DNA of 64,000 nucleotides. Source: Brachynemurus nebulosus. Taxonomy: Eukaryota; Arthropoda; Insecta; Neuroptera; Myrmeleontidae. The notes below the pieces were generated by a model. The model was not told where the DNA came from and ran no database searches. It saw nothing but the letters and a program-made list of their open reading frames with translations. The stretch covers positions 3,267,307 through 3,331,306 of the forward strand of contig JAPWDM010000034.1 of assembly GCA_035578155.1 (NCBI GenBank), written 5' to 3'. Below are positions 34,975 through 51,641 of this stretch, in pieces; positions within the stretch are counted from its first letter, which is position 1; each line of letters starts with the position of its first letter. Both the position numbers and the translations under genes were made by a program.

Positions 34975-36787
34975 CGCAAATTTCTGTTAAGTAAATTAGA
35001 TATTTTAGAATAAAAGTGCTTATACACCATTTAAAGAGTTAATTTCTTCTAAAAAGAGTTCTTCAAAGAGTTCTTCAGGTAATTATGAGAAAATTGTTTT
35101 TTTACATATAAAAGAACTAAATTCAATTTATAACCAACAACTCACAAGTAAAGAAATGAAATTAAAATCAATTTTAAGAATATTGGCGCGTGATTAAGTA
35201 GTTTTTGTTTGTTTCCTCCAGGAATCTTCAATCGGGATAAAAATATTATATGCATTAATAAATTATAAAATTATTTCTATATACATTCGTACTAAATAGC
35301 TTCTGTAGATATATATCAAATTTCATGGAATTTAGTTCAGTCATTTCGCTGTAATTAACTAACTGGGTCCGTATCCCACAGGACCCTCCACCTGGAATAC
35401 GGTTAACCTATGTGTTGATTCAAGATAAATCATATCTGTGTACTAAATTTCAACGCATTCGGTTTAGCTATTTGGACGTGATTATGTAATTGGTATTGCA
35501 TCCCCCAGGAATTTCTAATCTGGATAAAACTATCCTATGTGTTATTAAAATTATTGCTGTATGTGTTGACGGTAATTAGTGTCTGTATCCTAAATTTTAT
35601 CTAATTCGATTTAGTTAATTCGATGTGATTATGAAATTAGTTTTGCATCCCACAGTAATCTTCAATCGGGATAACATAATTCTATGTGTTAATTCCGGGT
35701 AAATAGTATCTGGGTACCAAATTTCATTGAATTCGGTTCAGTCATTTCGATGTGATTATATAACTGGTTTTGCATCCCACAGGAACCTTCAATCGGGATA
35801 ACATAATTCTATGTGTTAATTCCGGGTAAATAGTATCTAGGTACCAAAGTTCATTGAACTCGGTTCAGTCATTTCGATGTGATTATATAACTGGTTTTGC
35901 ATCCCACAGGAACCTTCAGTCGGGATAACATAATTCTACGTGTTATTTCGGGTAAATAGTATCTGCGGGTACTAAATTTCATCGAATTCGTTTTCATTAA
36001 TTGGGAGTGATTGTGCAGGGGGTTTTGTAACCCTCAAGAACTTGGAGCCGGGATAAAGTTTAGGTATCCTGTGTGTTAATTCAGTGTATAAAATGTCTGT
36101 ATATAATATTTTATCAAAATCGGTTCAGCCGTTTTGGCGTGATTAATCAACAAACATCCAAGCATACAAATTTTCACATTGTATTAAGACCAAGATTTCT
36201 ATACCAGATTTGATTCAATAAATTGGTACAACTGTTTTGTCATTGGTAACCCCGTGGGAACTCTTCATCAGAATAAAATTATGATTCCTGTTAATTCAAA
36301 TCATATATACTATCTTTATTACCAAATTTAATTAGTATCGATTCAGCCAGTCTGGTCTCATTATAATAAATTTGTGTTTTCTCCTACGGGAATATTCCAC
36401 CGGGATATAATGAGATCGATAATTTAGTCTGGATTCTAAGATGTCTAATTTTTTTATTAAACAACTTATTTGCATGAGAAATTCATGAAATATTAATTTT
36501 GTGTCACCTGTTTAATAACTAATGTGAGCATTTTTCAGTGTGAGGATTTATCAACGTGGGCATTTTTCTTGTGAGCATTTATCACTGTGCGCATTTTTCC
36601 ATGTGAGGAATTTTCTGTGTGAGCATTTTTCCGTGTGTGGAATTTTCTGTGTGAGGAATTTTCTGTGTGGGGATATTTCGTGTGAGCATTTATCACTGTG
36701 AGGAGTTTTCGTGTGAGGAGTTTTCGTGTGAGGAGATTTCGTGTGAGCAAATTTCATGTGCGCATTTTTCATACAACCATATTCGTA

Positions 36788-37639
36788 TATTACTATGGCG
36801 TATTTGCAACCATAAATATTTAATTTTTAAGTTAATTGAATGAAACAATTAGAAATTTTAATTTTAAACAATTAAAACAAATTAATTGTATTACTGTTTG
36901 TAAAAAATAGTTTGTGTCCTATATACACATAATATAATATACATCGTGCGTTTGTTAACTGTGTATAATTGGGTATTTGACTGATGTAGTTATTGGTAAT
37001 GAAATATTGTGAATAACATAGAGTATAATTCGATAATAATGATTAAACATTTAAATTAATTTAAAAAAATATATAAACATTTTTTTTTTTAAATGAAAAT
37101 TATGAATTTGGAATTGGCGGTTGATGTGATGAGAACGATTCATTGGACGTGGTGGTCAAAACTAGTTCCTCATAACAAGAAGAGATGTCGTTGTCAGTGG
37201 TAGTGGATTAGAGTCCCTATAATAAGCATAATAAGAGTCTAGATACCGGCCATTTATAGGGAAAAGTTTTTTCAAAATAATGGCACATGTCAAGTCAAAC
37301 TAGTAGCGGTAGCACTGATGTCCTTCTGCCAGTTATTTCTGTGTCTGCGTGTGAATTGGCAATTGTATTTTCCATACGAAACACAAAAAGTGCGCGATTA
37401 TTTTCACTATAAATAATTGGTGTCTATAGACGTTTATTATAAGGACTCTATCAATAGTTACAGATTAGCGGCAAGTTGTATCATAAGTCAAAACAAAACA
37501 TAAAAAAAGTTTATATATGGATATGTGTGTTTATTATTCACAAATTTATTTATGAATAGGTTCATATTGTTTCTTTACAAAAGCATGTTATCGTTATTAG
37601 TTTACATTTACCATTAGAAATTTATCATAAGACTGATCA
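36788..37639. other. AT-rich, no gene recognised
   Basis: No coding or repeat structure apparent. Confidence 0.45.
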
Positions 37640-38230
37640 TTGATTCATTGAAAAAGATTCCAGAACATTCTTTTCAAAAATCAACAAACGCATCAAAAAA
37701 CCGATTTGACCATTAGAGTGATCATCCAAAAAGAAGCTAAATAGTAAAATTTGAAAAAAGTAGAATATTCTATTCAGCAGCAAGCAAAAATATGGAAATA
37801 TCGACTTCAACATGAGATTGATAATCGAATAAATATACTAAACAGCGATATTTAACAAAAGTTCTCGAACATTCTATTTGGCAACCAACAAAAGTCAATT
37901 TCTAAAACATTTGTCTACTTGTGCACTTTGGCTTTTTTTGAAGCCCAGCCCAATGGTGAAGACGGTATTTCGTTTTCTTTGCTGATTAATGAGTAGAACA
38001 TTCTGGAACACTTGTCAAAATGAAGTATTTGACCTCTCTTTCGGTAACAAATCCAATGGTGCAATCGGTTTTTTGATATCTATGCTAGTTGAGGAATAGA
38101 ATATTCGAGAATTTTTATCAGCTTTCCTTATTTGACGTCTTTTACAATGACCAAAGCAATGGTGAAGTCAGTTTTTTAATATCTTTACCGATTACTGTAT
38201 AGAATGTTCAGGAACTATGTCTCTGATTTT
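37640..38230. repeat. Inverted array of ~103-bp units, each with a heat-shock-element motif
   Basis: Six diverged units: three in one orientation (about 37640-37890) and three in the other (about 37945-38225), the latter marked by 'CAATGGTG' at 37951, 38054 and 38158. Perfect three-block heat shock elements (GAAnnTTCnnGAA or its complement) occur at 37658-37670, 37862-37874, 37996-38008, 38099-38111 and 38202-38214; the sixth unit has a two-block site at 37763-37770. Spacing is about 100-105 within each half. HSF binding is predicted from the known consensus only. Confidence 0.75.
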
Positions 38231-38660
38231 AGTATTTTAATTTTTCAGTGTATGTATTATGTCTTTTTCTATAAACATTTATAATACATAATTATACATA
38301 ATTGTACCGTATTCAGCGTCATTTGTAGTATTTGCCAACAGCCTAAGTAGAGGAGCTGTGACAGTTCTATGACACAGTAAAACCCCAATTTCCCGGACTA
38401 CTTTTTGACGGTGTTAAGACCCGGGTAGTTTGGGGTCCTACTGCACCCCGTGTATGGATTGACCTTTGACCCGGCACGTACCGAGTACATGTATCAAAAT
38501 TTGTTGTTGACATTTGACCCCGCACTTGCTCATACTGTTGGCCTTGAAATTCCTAAGACATGAGTCATCACCAGCAACCAAATTAATTTATGTTAACCCA
38601 TTATGCATCATCATAATTTATTCATAACGATTTGGTTTTGTGTTAACCCATTACCCGCCA
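38231..38660. other. No gene recognised
   Basis: Mixed sequence with C-rich phrases near 38390-38460; no frame or clear repeat. Confidence 0.4.
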
Positions 38661-38679
38661 TAGTTTTTGAATGCAAACC

Positions 38680-38905
38680 TAACGCATGCGCAGACTGAAT
38701 TTTAGTTCACGACGCATGCGCAGACTGAATTTTAGGCCACAATTTGATAGATGGGGTACACTACCGCGTCAAAAATGTGGGGAATACCCTGACTCGGGGG
38801 TGGCCCCAAACTTTTAACACCGTACTGTACTTAAATTTTTGGTACACTGCCGTGTCAAAAGTGCGGAACCCCTGGCGAATAAGGTATCCGATCACTTTTT
38901 GAAGC
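38680..38905. repeat. Two short tandem duplications
   Basis: 'CGCATGCGCAGACTGAATTT' occurs at about 38682 and 38711 (period 29). 'GGTACACT(A/G)CCG(C/T)GTCAAAA' occurs at about 38756 and 38841 (period about 85), followed in both by a GTACTGT phrase. 'GCATGCGCA' resembles the NRF-1 recognition sequence, likely by chance. Confidence 0.75.
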
Positions 38906-39060
38906 GTACTGTGCTTATTTTGTGTGTACATGCAAACCTTGACCCCAACACGCGCTTGCCTTAATTGCGTCATTTTAAACGAAAGATTTTGTTGAACGAC
39001 TTTATTTTTCATACTGACATAAATCTACTATATTCCGTTGTTGTTCAGTCAAATCATTAA

Positions 39061-42905
<3,845 letters not shown>

Positions 42906-43550
42906 TTTATTTATTTATTTATTTTTTAATTCTTTATCAAAAGTCCTATCATTGTATTTTTAAGCACTAAGAAAATTAGTAAAAAACGATAATATTTGAA
43001 GAATATTTTCATTTGTGTATGATAAAAAATAATAATTTTGTAAAAATAATATAATAATAGGCAGGTCGGTACGACAGGGTGCATTGAAAAGTGAAGCCAA
43101 CAAATTCATTAATGGTGAATGACCTTATATTAGGTATAAGTAACGAAACCTTCCTTTAATTTGATGATAGAATATTATGTATTATAACAGTGCAAGGTAG
43201 ATGAAGATTTCAAATGAACTCAACATAACGAATTATCAACACAATGCCTTATATTTGTATGTAGGCACGTACAGAAGCGTACCAACTGTTTTTTGTTTGG
43301 ACAGAAAATCACAATAAAATGAATTAGTAAATCTGATATTTCTCCACTTTTCTTGTCATTATATCAATTTAGGTTAAGATAATTAAAACCAGTACTTCTG
43401 AGGGATAAAATTCTCTGGTTCTACACACTTCGTTCTCGACTTAAATAGTTTCGAGTCACACCAAATAATATTTTGTAATTACTCCTTAACCTTTACGTCA
43501 CCAGGTTTAACACTTTATTATGTATTTGTGAACAAACCTAACATAATTTT
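42906..43550. other. AT-rich spacer between inverted A-module ends
   Basis: No gene; lies between the A-module end at 42905 and the reversed end at about 43558. Confidence 0.4.
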
Positions 43551-43589
43551 AAAATACCCCTGTCGCAGCATCTGCATAACATAGCGAAT

Positions 43590-44590
43590 TTCCAAATATT
43601 GGGCACTGGCGGATTTCATCTAAGACCTGTACCCATTTAAAGTAGTTTAGAAATCTAAGAGTAAAAGAATTTTTAAAATCGGCTGGGTAATTAGTTTTGG
43701 TATTTTTGGGACCCAAACGGACTTTGTGCAGCATAGTTGTATCCATTTAAAATAATTTAGCTCTCGAGCAGTGAGAAAATTTTCAGAATCGGTTCGATAG
43801 CTTATTTTTGGCGTTTTCGGATCTGCAAGATCCTGGTGAAACTCATTAAAGAATTAGTTTGACCCAAAACCCGTTGTGTAGCATTCTACGCCGCATTTGC
43901 ATCCGCAGGACAGTTGTGGATCTCAGATAACACAACCTGTACCTATCTAAAATAGATTACTTCTGTAACGCTATATATCCATCTAAAATTATATACCTCT
44001 GTAACAGTGAAACAATTTTCAGAATCGCTCACTTATATCATTTTTGACACTTTTGAGTCCCATGGACCCTGGCGGATCTTACATAACGTAATTTATATCT
44101 ATCTAAAATAGTTTAGCTCTCAAACAGTGAAAAAACTTTCTAAATCGATTGGTTAGTTTATTTTTACCACTTTTGAGTCCCATGAACCCTAGCCGACCCT
44201 ACATAACGTAATCTATATCTATCTAAAATAGCTTAGCTCCCTAACAGTGGAAAAAGTTTCAAAATCGGTCGGTTAGTTTACTTTTAACATTTTTGGGTAG
44301 CAGTAAGAAAAGGGTCTTAGGGATCTCGTATAACTTATGGCAGTCCGTAAGATTCTTGCGGACATCCTTCAATTACTTAATTAATTCAAATATTTTGACT
44401 TACTAACGGTGAAGAAATTTTCAAAATCGATTGGGTAATTAATTTTGGGTGTTTTTAGGTCCCTAAAACCTTGACGGATCTCACATAAGATACCTTAAAT
44501 CCATTTAAAATTGTTTAACTTTCCAACATTAATTATTATAGCGAAAAAATTTTCAAAATCAATCCATTTAAAATTTTTTTCGGTACGTAC
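43590..44590. repeat. Tandem array, ~120-bp diverged units
   Basis: About seven units marked by 'ATCTATCTAAAATAG' or 'ATCCATTTAAAAT' (43629, 43741, 43941, 43979, 44096, 44217, 44500), then 'AGCTCTCAAACAGTGAAAAA', 'TTTTCAAAATCGGT' and 'CCTGGCGGATCT'. Spacing is about 112-125 where units are complete. Confidence 0.8.
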
Positions 44591-44623
44591 AAACATATTA
44601 TGTTATTTTTTTTATATTTAACT

Positions 44624-46456
44624 AGCTATTACCAGCGGCTTCGCAAGCGTGAATTTCGTAATTTCGTAAAAAAATATTTTGCCCCTATTTTCTTATCATA
44701 AGCTGAAATAAAGGGCTTTATTTATTGATAAGCTTACTCATCAATCCTCTTTAATTTTTCCCTTTGGCTAGTTATCTAGAAACAATTGAAAATTTTCAAA
44801 AACTAATTAGTCATTTCTTCAAACATACATATAACATAGACTAAAAATCTAAAGTAAGCCTATTAAGAAGGTGCCTACAAATTTGGTATAGAAGTAAAAA
44901 AATTATGTTGATTTAAAATACTCAAGTATTATATATTTTTAAAATACCTCATATTTTGTAGACTTTAAATAAGTATCCTCCCTATTCCTACTGAAAAATT
45001 TAAATCCCTACATTCCCTATAAGTCTGTGCATTATATTTGAACATTTCCTAAAGTAACTGACTCATTGTTGGAGACGCTAGAACAGTAGGCTCTAAAAAT
45101 GTAAACGTTGACCTCTCCCACATTTTTTTTGCGTTTATTTCCTATTTTACTCTTTATAAGGTTAATTTTCAAAAAGTGATGAATCATCTATTCATTAATT
45201 TATTTTTGACCTCCTTTGACTATGCCCTCCAGTTTCATTCGTGTAAAATTATCTTAACTGTGAGTAAAGCTACTTTAAATCAGTTATTCCGAAACAAATC
45301 GGACAAATTTAGTTTCAAACCAGTTCTTTAAAGTGCCTCGCTTCGCTCGCCAAACAGTTCAAAATTCTATAAACGGTTATTCTATGTAAGGCTTCGCTCC
45401 GCTCGCCAAACGACTCGGAAGTAACCACTAATATGTCTAATTTTCACACTCTGAGATCTTTCCATAGATTTCCATATTGATGGATTTAAAATTAATTCAA
45501 TTTTAGATCCTTTTCGGGATCTCAGAACCCTGGTGGGCTTTTTAAAATTACGTGAAGTTCCTCCGTAATTAAACTTTACTACTACCCTTTTCTAAAGTGA
45601 AATTTTAGTAAAAAAGTTTTGAAGTTAACATTTAAATTTTTAAATATTATTTTTATCGTAACCTAGGTAATCTTTTGTTTCCGTTTATTATTAAAGGAGT
45701 ATTTTTGATATATCAACGTCTTGAATATATCAACTCCCATAAAGAATACTGTGATAATTTTGATTGGAGATGTTGTCGATCTTGAGATGGTGAAGCGTCT
45801 AAGGAATAAATTTATGAAGTTTCACTGAAATCTGTCCCGTGGTTTTTGTGTCAGCCGTGCTCATAGAAAATCTAACTGATCATTTTATTATATAAATTCT
45901 ATGTAACTTCCAAAATATTAGTTTTAGATATAATAATATCTTATAATAATAGATAGACGTTACATTTTTCTGCATAATTATGGTAAAAAATATAGGTGAT
46001 TCATTTTAAAAAAGAAAAAAACTAAAGATTTGCATAATAAACAAAAATATTTAGAAAAATGCTTTATGTGACCACCCTGTATCAAGTCAAAAAGCTGAAA
46101 TGTCACTTTCACATAGAATATTAGTAACAATTTCCAACGAATTCAAATTTGCTGTTAAAAACACTTCAACTAACAACTTTGGTGTCAATTTCCGATATAA
46201 CTGGAAATGGCCCCAAGTTAAAAATATTTTAATTAAAAACTTCATATTTTAAAACTTCTATAACCAAATTTTCAAAAATCTACTTTATTTAGAAGACCAT
46301 AAACTTTTAATGAAGATTCTATTTGAATCATCCTGTACATAACTATTTGGGAGATCACATTAAAATGTTGCTAAGATTGATTGGGAGGTTAATATCTATA
46401 TTCCTTGTAAATTTCAACTCAATAACTTTAATAGTTTTTGAGTTAAATCGGTTCGT

Positions 46457-46487
<31 letters not shown>

Positions 46488-46500
46488 AAAAGTTTTTTAA
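44624..46500 (+). repeat. Old dispersed repeat, 'CTAGCT' start and (ACAG)n end
   Basis: Begins 'AACTAGCTATTACCAGCGGC' with TTCGC following, a sequence type that I recall as the start of a common insect repeat. It ends with 'AATCGGTTCGTACAAACAGA' and a (CAGA)n run (46464-46487). Middle contains 'CTTCGCTCCGCTCGCCAAAC' phrases. No coding domain seen; class uncertain (possibly a LINE-derived or tandem-rich non-autonomous element). Confidence 0.5.
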
Positions 46501-47049
46501 AGTTATATTTGGTATATATGTCGAATTTGCTAACTGAAAAACATACTAATACTTAAAAATTCGAAAATCACAGACAGAACATTCTATTTTATTTATAGGT
46601 ATTGATAGTATTATTATATTTTAACATAAATTTCATTTTCTTGTTTATTTAAAATTAAAAAAAGGAAAATATCTTCATTACATGAGCTTAAAAAATCTGC
46701 TTAATTTTAATTTTTCAAATTGAGAAAGAGCTATAGTAACTATAGTGCAATAACATGAGACAGAATACAATATTAGTACATATAAGTGAATAGATATCTT
46801 TTGTTCTCGTAAGAAGTCGTAAAAAAAATGAACTTTTTTCTATATTTTATAAGGAAATGAGACAGAAATATAAATTACTTATTAGACTGACAAAGAGAAC
46901 AAAGTAAGGCAAAAGTGAAAAATTACAATTTTCTCCAAAAATATTTAACATAGAAAGAAAATTATAAGAACAATTTCTTTATAATTTTTTTCGTCATTTC
47001 AACGATGTAAAAATCGAACTGTCTTATGATAGGATCGAATTATAAAAAA
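46501..47049. other. AT-rich, nothing recognised
   Basis: No gene or repeat identified. Confidence 0.45.
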
Positions 47050-47111
47050 TGAAAACCTACTTCTGGGCATCCGACGTGTCCGGCTGACGAACTTAGCCGA
47101 GCCAATACGAC

Positions 47112-47192
<81 letters not shown>

Positions 47193-47320
47193 TTTAGTGA
47201 ATATCATTTTCGTATTCTAGGAACATCAAAACAAATTTCTGTCATAGTCCCGAGCTCAGGTTCTAGTGAGACCTGGCGTAATAGCTGAATTTCGGGGTTT
47301 CGAAATTCGCTAATAAGTCT
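47050..47320 (+). mobile_element. Two-module (TA)n element, copy at 47 kb
   Basis: A-module end 'ACCTACTTCTGGGCATCCGA' and 'ACGAACTTAGCCGAGCCAAT', (TA)n 47115-47189, then the B-module with 'AATTTTAGTGAATATCATTT', 'GTCATAGTCCCGAGCTCAG' and terminal hairpin 'GAATTTCG' / 'CGAAATTC' followed by GCTAAT. Same order and orientation as 7600-8240. Confidence 0.75.
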
Positions 47321-48687
47321 CGAAGTTAATAACAATGTCATTACGTTATATCAATGTTATTAACATTTTATAGTCCGCGTTTTCAGCATCTGAAAATAGC
47401 TATAACAACCGTAGAGGCCGATCGCGATCAATGATCACACATGTGTGCGATCTTACCACAGACAGGCACCGACCAGTAACCAACACGACAAATACACTCA
47501 TTGTGTGGTGATATCTGTAAACATTTATGGACTAATAACACTTAAAAATATAATTTTATATTATCATTTATTTTTTGCTTTTTTTGTAGGTAATTGTATT
47601 AAAATGCATATATGTAATAAAAGTTATTTGCGTGTTTTTATATTTCTTGTATCATTATCGGTGTGTTTGTCTGTTATTATCTTTATTAAAAATGTGTATG
47701 TTTACAGTTACACATGTTGAATAATTTCGTGAATTTATTTATATAATCGTGAATTTATTTTTTTTAATTCTTTAACAATATTGCGGGCTTCTAGGGAAGT
47801 TTACTGTGAAAGTGCGCAGACCGTATAGTGTTAAGATATGTATAAAAACAAAGAAAAATATTTTCTCAAAGCAAATTTCTAAAATCAGTCAATATTTACA
47901 TTCAGTTTTAATTGCCTACACCTACATTAAAAGTTTTTGTAAAACTCTTTATTTTAAATATGAAAGTATATAAAAAAAGCTGATTCAGATTACGCGCTTT
48001 CGATTTACGACGCAGAATTGAATGTCGTAAGTACGAGTTTTATTCTTTCCCCATTTTGGATACACTACTGAATAAATATAATAACTTTAAAATAAGTACA
48101 AACCTATGTGGCTATGTATGGACATGAAAAAAGACCTAGAATAAAATAAGAATAAAGGTTTAAATAGATAAATACATATTACCTATATTTACCTTTCACT
48201 TTCTCACTAGTTTCATGATAGAATTGAAAAGATAAATTTTAAATTTAATATTATGTATTTTAATATTACGCATTCCATATGCATAATGTATAGTGTATAC
48301 ACGATGTTTAAAAAAATAAGAAATTTTAAACGTATTTACATCACTAGGAAGAAACTGACGTCAGAAGTTAAAAAATCTTCTGATTTTGATGCCGAAGTTG
48401 TTCTATTTTATTTTGTTATATGCTTCCTACTTTTCATAGTTTGAAGCAAAATTAGACGAACCCAGTTTTTTGTTTCTTTTCCTTTCTAATTTTTTTATAT
48501 TAGCTAACTATAGTCATTTAAGGTTGTATGTTCATTCATTTGTTAATGACGTCAGACCAATTTTAATTGATTTGACTTACATCAATAAAATGCATATTAT
48601 AAAATGTGATATTAATTGTTTTAATTTTAAAATCTTTTTTAATTTATTTCGGCCTATACCTATATACTTAATATACATATACTTAAT

Positions 48688-48690
<3 letters not shown>
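47321..48690. other. AT-rich, no gene recognised
   Basis: About 1.4 kb; short frames (47445-47720, 48253-48444) have no known domain. Confidence 0.4.
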
Positions 48691-48746
<56 letters not shown>

Positions 48747-48775
48747 TGTTTAATCAATCTATATCAATATACTTA

Positions 48776-48866
<91 letters not shown>
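48691..48866. repeat. (TA)n tracts
   Basis: Two TA runs (48691-48742 and 48780-48866) separated by 'AATCAATCTATATCAATA'. Confidence 0.97.
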
Positions 48867-48869
<3 letters not shown>

Positions 48870-49020
48870 GGTGTCAGAGAAATAATTGAGGTCGTTTTGA
48901 AGGGTGACTCATAGCACCCTGTAGACACTAAAACCGCAGGAATTTTTTCGGAATTAACAGTCGCGTCACCCCTCAAAAGGATAAGAATTATTTCCTTTAC
49001 TCCCTGTATATAATATATAT

Positions 49021-49068
<48 letters not shown>

Positions 49069-49251
49069 CTATATATATATATATATATGTATATATGGAT
49101 GTGTGTATATATTATATACAGGGTGTAAAGGAAATAACTCTTATCCTTTTGAGGGGTGACGCGACTCTTAATTCCGAAAAAAATCCTGCGGTTTTAGTGT
49201 CTACAGGGTGCTATTAGTGACCCCTCAAAACGACTTCACTTATTTCTCTGA

Positions 49252-49258
<7 letters not shown>
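48867..49258. mobile_element. Inverted pair of ~145-bp MITEs around (TA)n
   Basis: Left copy 48867-49012 and right copy 49116-49258 are reverse complements ('GTCGCGTCACCCCTCAAAAG' and its reverse, 'ACACTAAAACCGCAGGA' and its reverse), separated by a TA tract. Each copy has its own imperfect ends: 'GGTGTCAGAGAAATAA' at one side and 'TTATTTCCTTTAC' with ACCCTGTA or TCCCTGTA at the other. Target appears to be TA. Confidence 0.8.
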
Positions 49259-49299
<41 letters not shown>

Positions 49300-49304
<5 letters not shown>

Positions 49305-50013
49305 GGCCCAGAATTATGTACCGTAATTGCTAGAGTTGGTAGTACGTTCAAAAATAATGGTACTTGTTCATGTACACTTTTTTTCAAAACTCAATAATAA
49401 GGGAGATACAACTCTGTAAAGGGGTGAAACGAAAACCATTATATCTTAAATATTTTCCAAACGCTTTTGAATAACGGATTGATATTTTAGAGGTACTTAT
49501 TTTTCGTTAGAAGGATTAAATTTATGTCAACACTTATTCCACCACTCATGACTAAGGGGTGGTTTTGGGTGGTAGGTGCGAGTTATCACGTCTTTTCTTT
49601 TTTAACTTGTAATTACTTAAACAAAATCCTTGGTAATATGATTCCTCAGACAATTTCACGCAAAGAAGGTATATTTGTTCCATTTCGATAAATATTACCG
49701 TTTTCGAGTAATTTAAACTAGAAGTATCTATTTCCAAATTATCCCCTAATCATAAGTGATGGAATAATTGATACTATAAATTTAATTATCTTAATGTTCA
49801 TACGCACCCCTAGATTATGAATCAAGTAATCAAAAGCGCCCAAAATTGTTTTTAAAAGAGGAAGTTAGTTTCGCTTCACCCCTCTACATTTTACCCCTCT
49901 GCTTTATCAACCTTATTATTGAGTTTTAGAAAAAAGCGTAGATGAAAAGGTACCATTATTTTTGAACATACTATCAGCTCCAGCAATTACGGTACATAAT
50001 TCTGGACCACCTT
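49300..50013. mobile_element. TA-target MITE with ~110-bp TIRs
   Basis: Left 'AAGGTGGCCCAGAATTATGT', right read backwards 'AAGGTGGTCCAGAATTATGT', with similarity continuing through 'CAAAAATAATGGTAC' and 'AAAACTCAATAATAAGG'. Both sides are (TA)n, so the exact duplication cannot be read. 714 bp, no transposase. Confidence 0.88.
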
Positions 50014-50014
50014 G

Positions 50015-50073
<59 letters not shown>

Positions 50074-50083
50074 ATATATATAA
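50014..50083. repeat. (TA)n microsatellite
   Basis: TA repeat with one TCTATA variant. Confidence 0.95.
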
Positions 50084-51641
50084 AGGAGAAATACCACTGA
50101 CCCACTCATCACAAATTCTCCAAAACTACAATACCTACAAACTTGAAATTTGGCATGTAGGTACCTATTGGGTCGTAGGTGCTCGCTAAGAAAGGGTTTT
50201 GCAAAATTTTTTGTCTAACCGTTGAAATTTACGAAAAATCGTAAAATATCAATTTTTTATTCCTGTACACAGCAGTCTGTGGCCAATTTATCAAAAAATT
50301 ATACAATTTTTAAATTGTTGCTAAGTGTTTGGAAAAAAATAATTTTTCTAATAAATATTTCTATAGATACCTACCACCTAAAATATTTTTACCTATGTCT
50401 ACTATGAAATTACTTATTTACTGTACAAAATATAATTTTCAAAAAATTCAAATAAATGGTTTGATGAATTTTGACTAATGATACACAAACCCTTTTAAAT
50501 CTCGAAATAAATAAACGTCAGTTTAAAATTGATCCCCAGGAGTCTGAAGCAATAAAAATTACGCAAAATTAAATGACCAACGGTACTCCATTCCTAAAAA
50601 TCTGAATAAGTATGGTTATAGACAGAAAAGTCACAAACTGTTAAAATTAGGTACCTACATTTCTGAAAAAAGAATATGGCTACGCTGGAGTCGTTTGACG
50701 AGCAGAGCAAGTTTCAAAAATTGGTTCACTGGTGGATACGTGATACCTTATGTTCTAATATAGACTTCTAAAGTAAATGGCTGGACTTTGGAAAGTAAAC
50801 GGTTGGACTCTACCAGATTTTGCTTAAATAATATTGAGATCCTGAAAAATGAAAGCTCTCTAGAATGTATGGATCTTGGACCAAATTTTGCTCAAACATT
50901 ACTGAGGTCATGAAATAAACGAATGTGAAGTTGAAATGACCCCCAGGGATGCTGGGGACCCAAAATGGTCTAAAAAAGACGGCGAATCTTGACTAAATTT
51001 TACTTAAACATTAATATTTTGAAAAAATTAAGTGAGATTAAAATTATTGCCTAGATTTCTGGAGTAATACAAGACGCAATAAATTAATGGCTGGACGAAT
51101 TAATGCAGATTCAGAAATATTCGCTAAAACACTCGGACTTCAAAAAACTTTGGAAATTCAAATGCTTCTAAAGTTATCAATATGGGTATCTACGGAAAGG
51201 TCTCAAGGCATTAAAATTAAATACAGTAGAAACTCGACAATTCATCATGGTCGGGGCCGAAGGGGTGATAAATTACAGAAATAGACGAATTATGGAATAT
51301 GTCTGAAAGTGAAATTAATTAAATATTTTTACTTATTTAAAAGAAGATATCCCTTTATTTTGAGTAATTCGTTGTTTAGTGGAATTTTTACAACTAGGTA
51401 CGATACACTTTAATTTTTTTCTATTTAAATTTCAAAAGTTAAGTAGAAAACCAACTACACTACGTACATTTTTTTTAGGAGAGACTAATTGTTATAGAAT
51501 ATGATGAGTTACAGAGTGACGAAACATCAAGTTTCCACTGTACACTATAAATATGAATATATCTATTTTAAGATCATTGAACGAGCGGAACGGAACACTA
51601 GAAGAAACTGATTTTATAAAGAAATTTAGAATATCTAATTT

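Larger units (their letters stand above)
31236..36778 (+). mobile_element. Complete MULE with ~2-kb TIRs and 9-bp target duplication
   Basis: Exact 9-bp direct repeat 'ATATTCGTA' flanks it (31227-31235 and 36779-36787). Termini are GGT...ACC, then 'GAAAAATGCGCACATG' inverted at both ends. Left TIR is about 31236-33539 and right TIR about 34975-36778. The outer 260 bases of each are short-period tandem repeats of GCTCACAC/GAAAATTCC type; the inner part holds a 127-bp tandem array. One transposase gene lies between the TIRs and starts inside the left one. Nine-base duplication and long TIRs are classic for Mutator-like elements. Confidence 0.93.

Noticed and set aside
38682..38740. NRF-1-like binding sites (GCATGCGCA twice)
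   Set aside because: Two copies arise from one 29-base duplication; no promoter or gene nearby.
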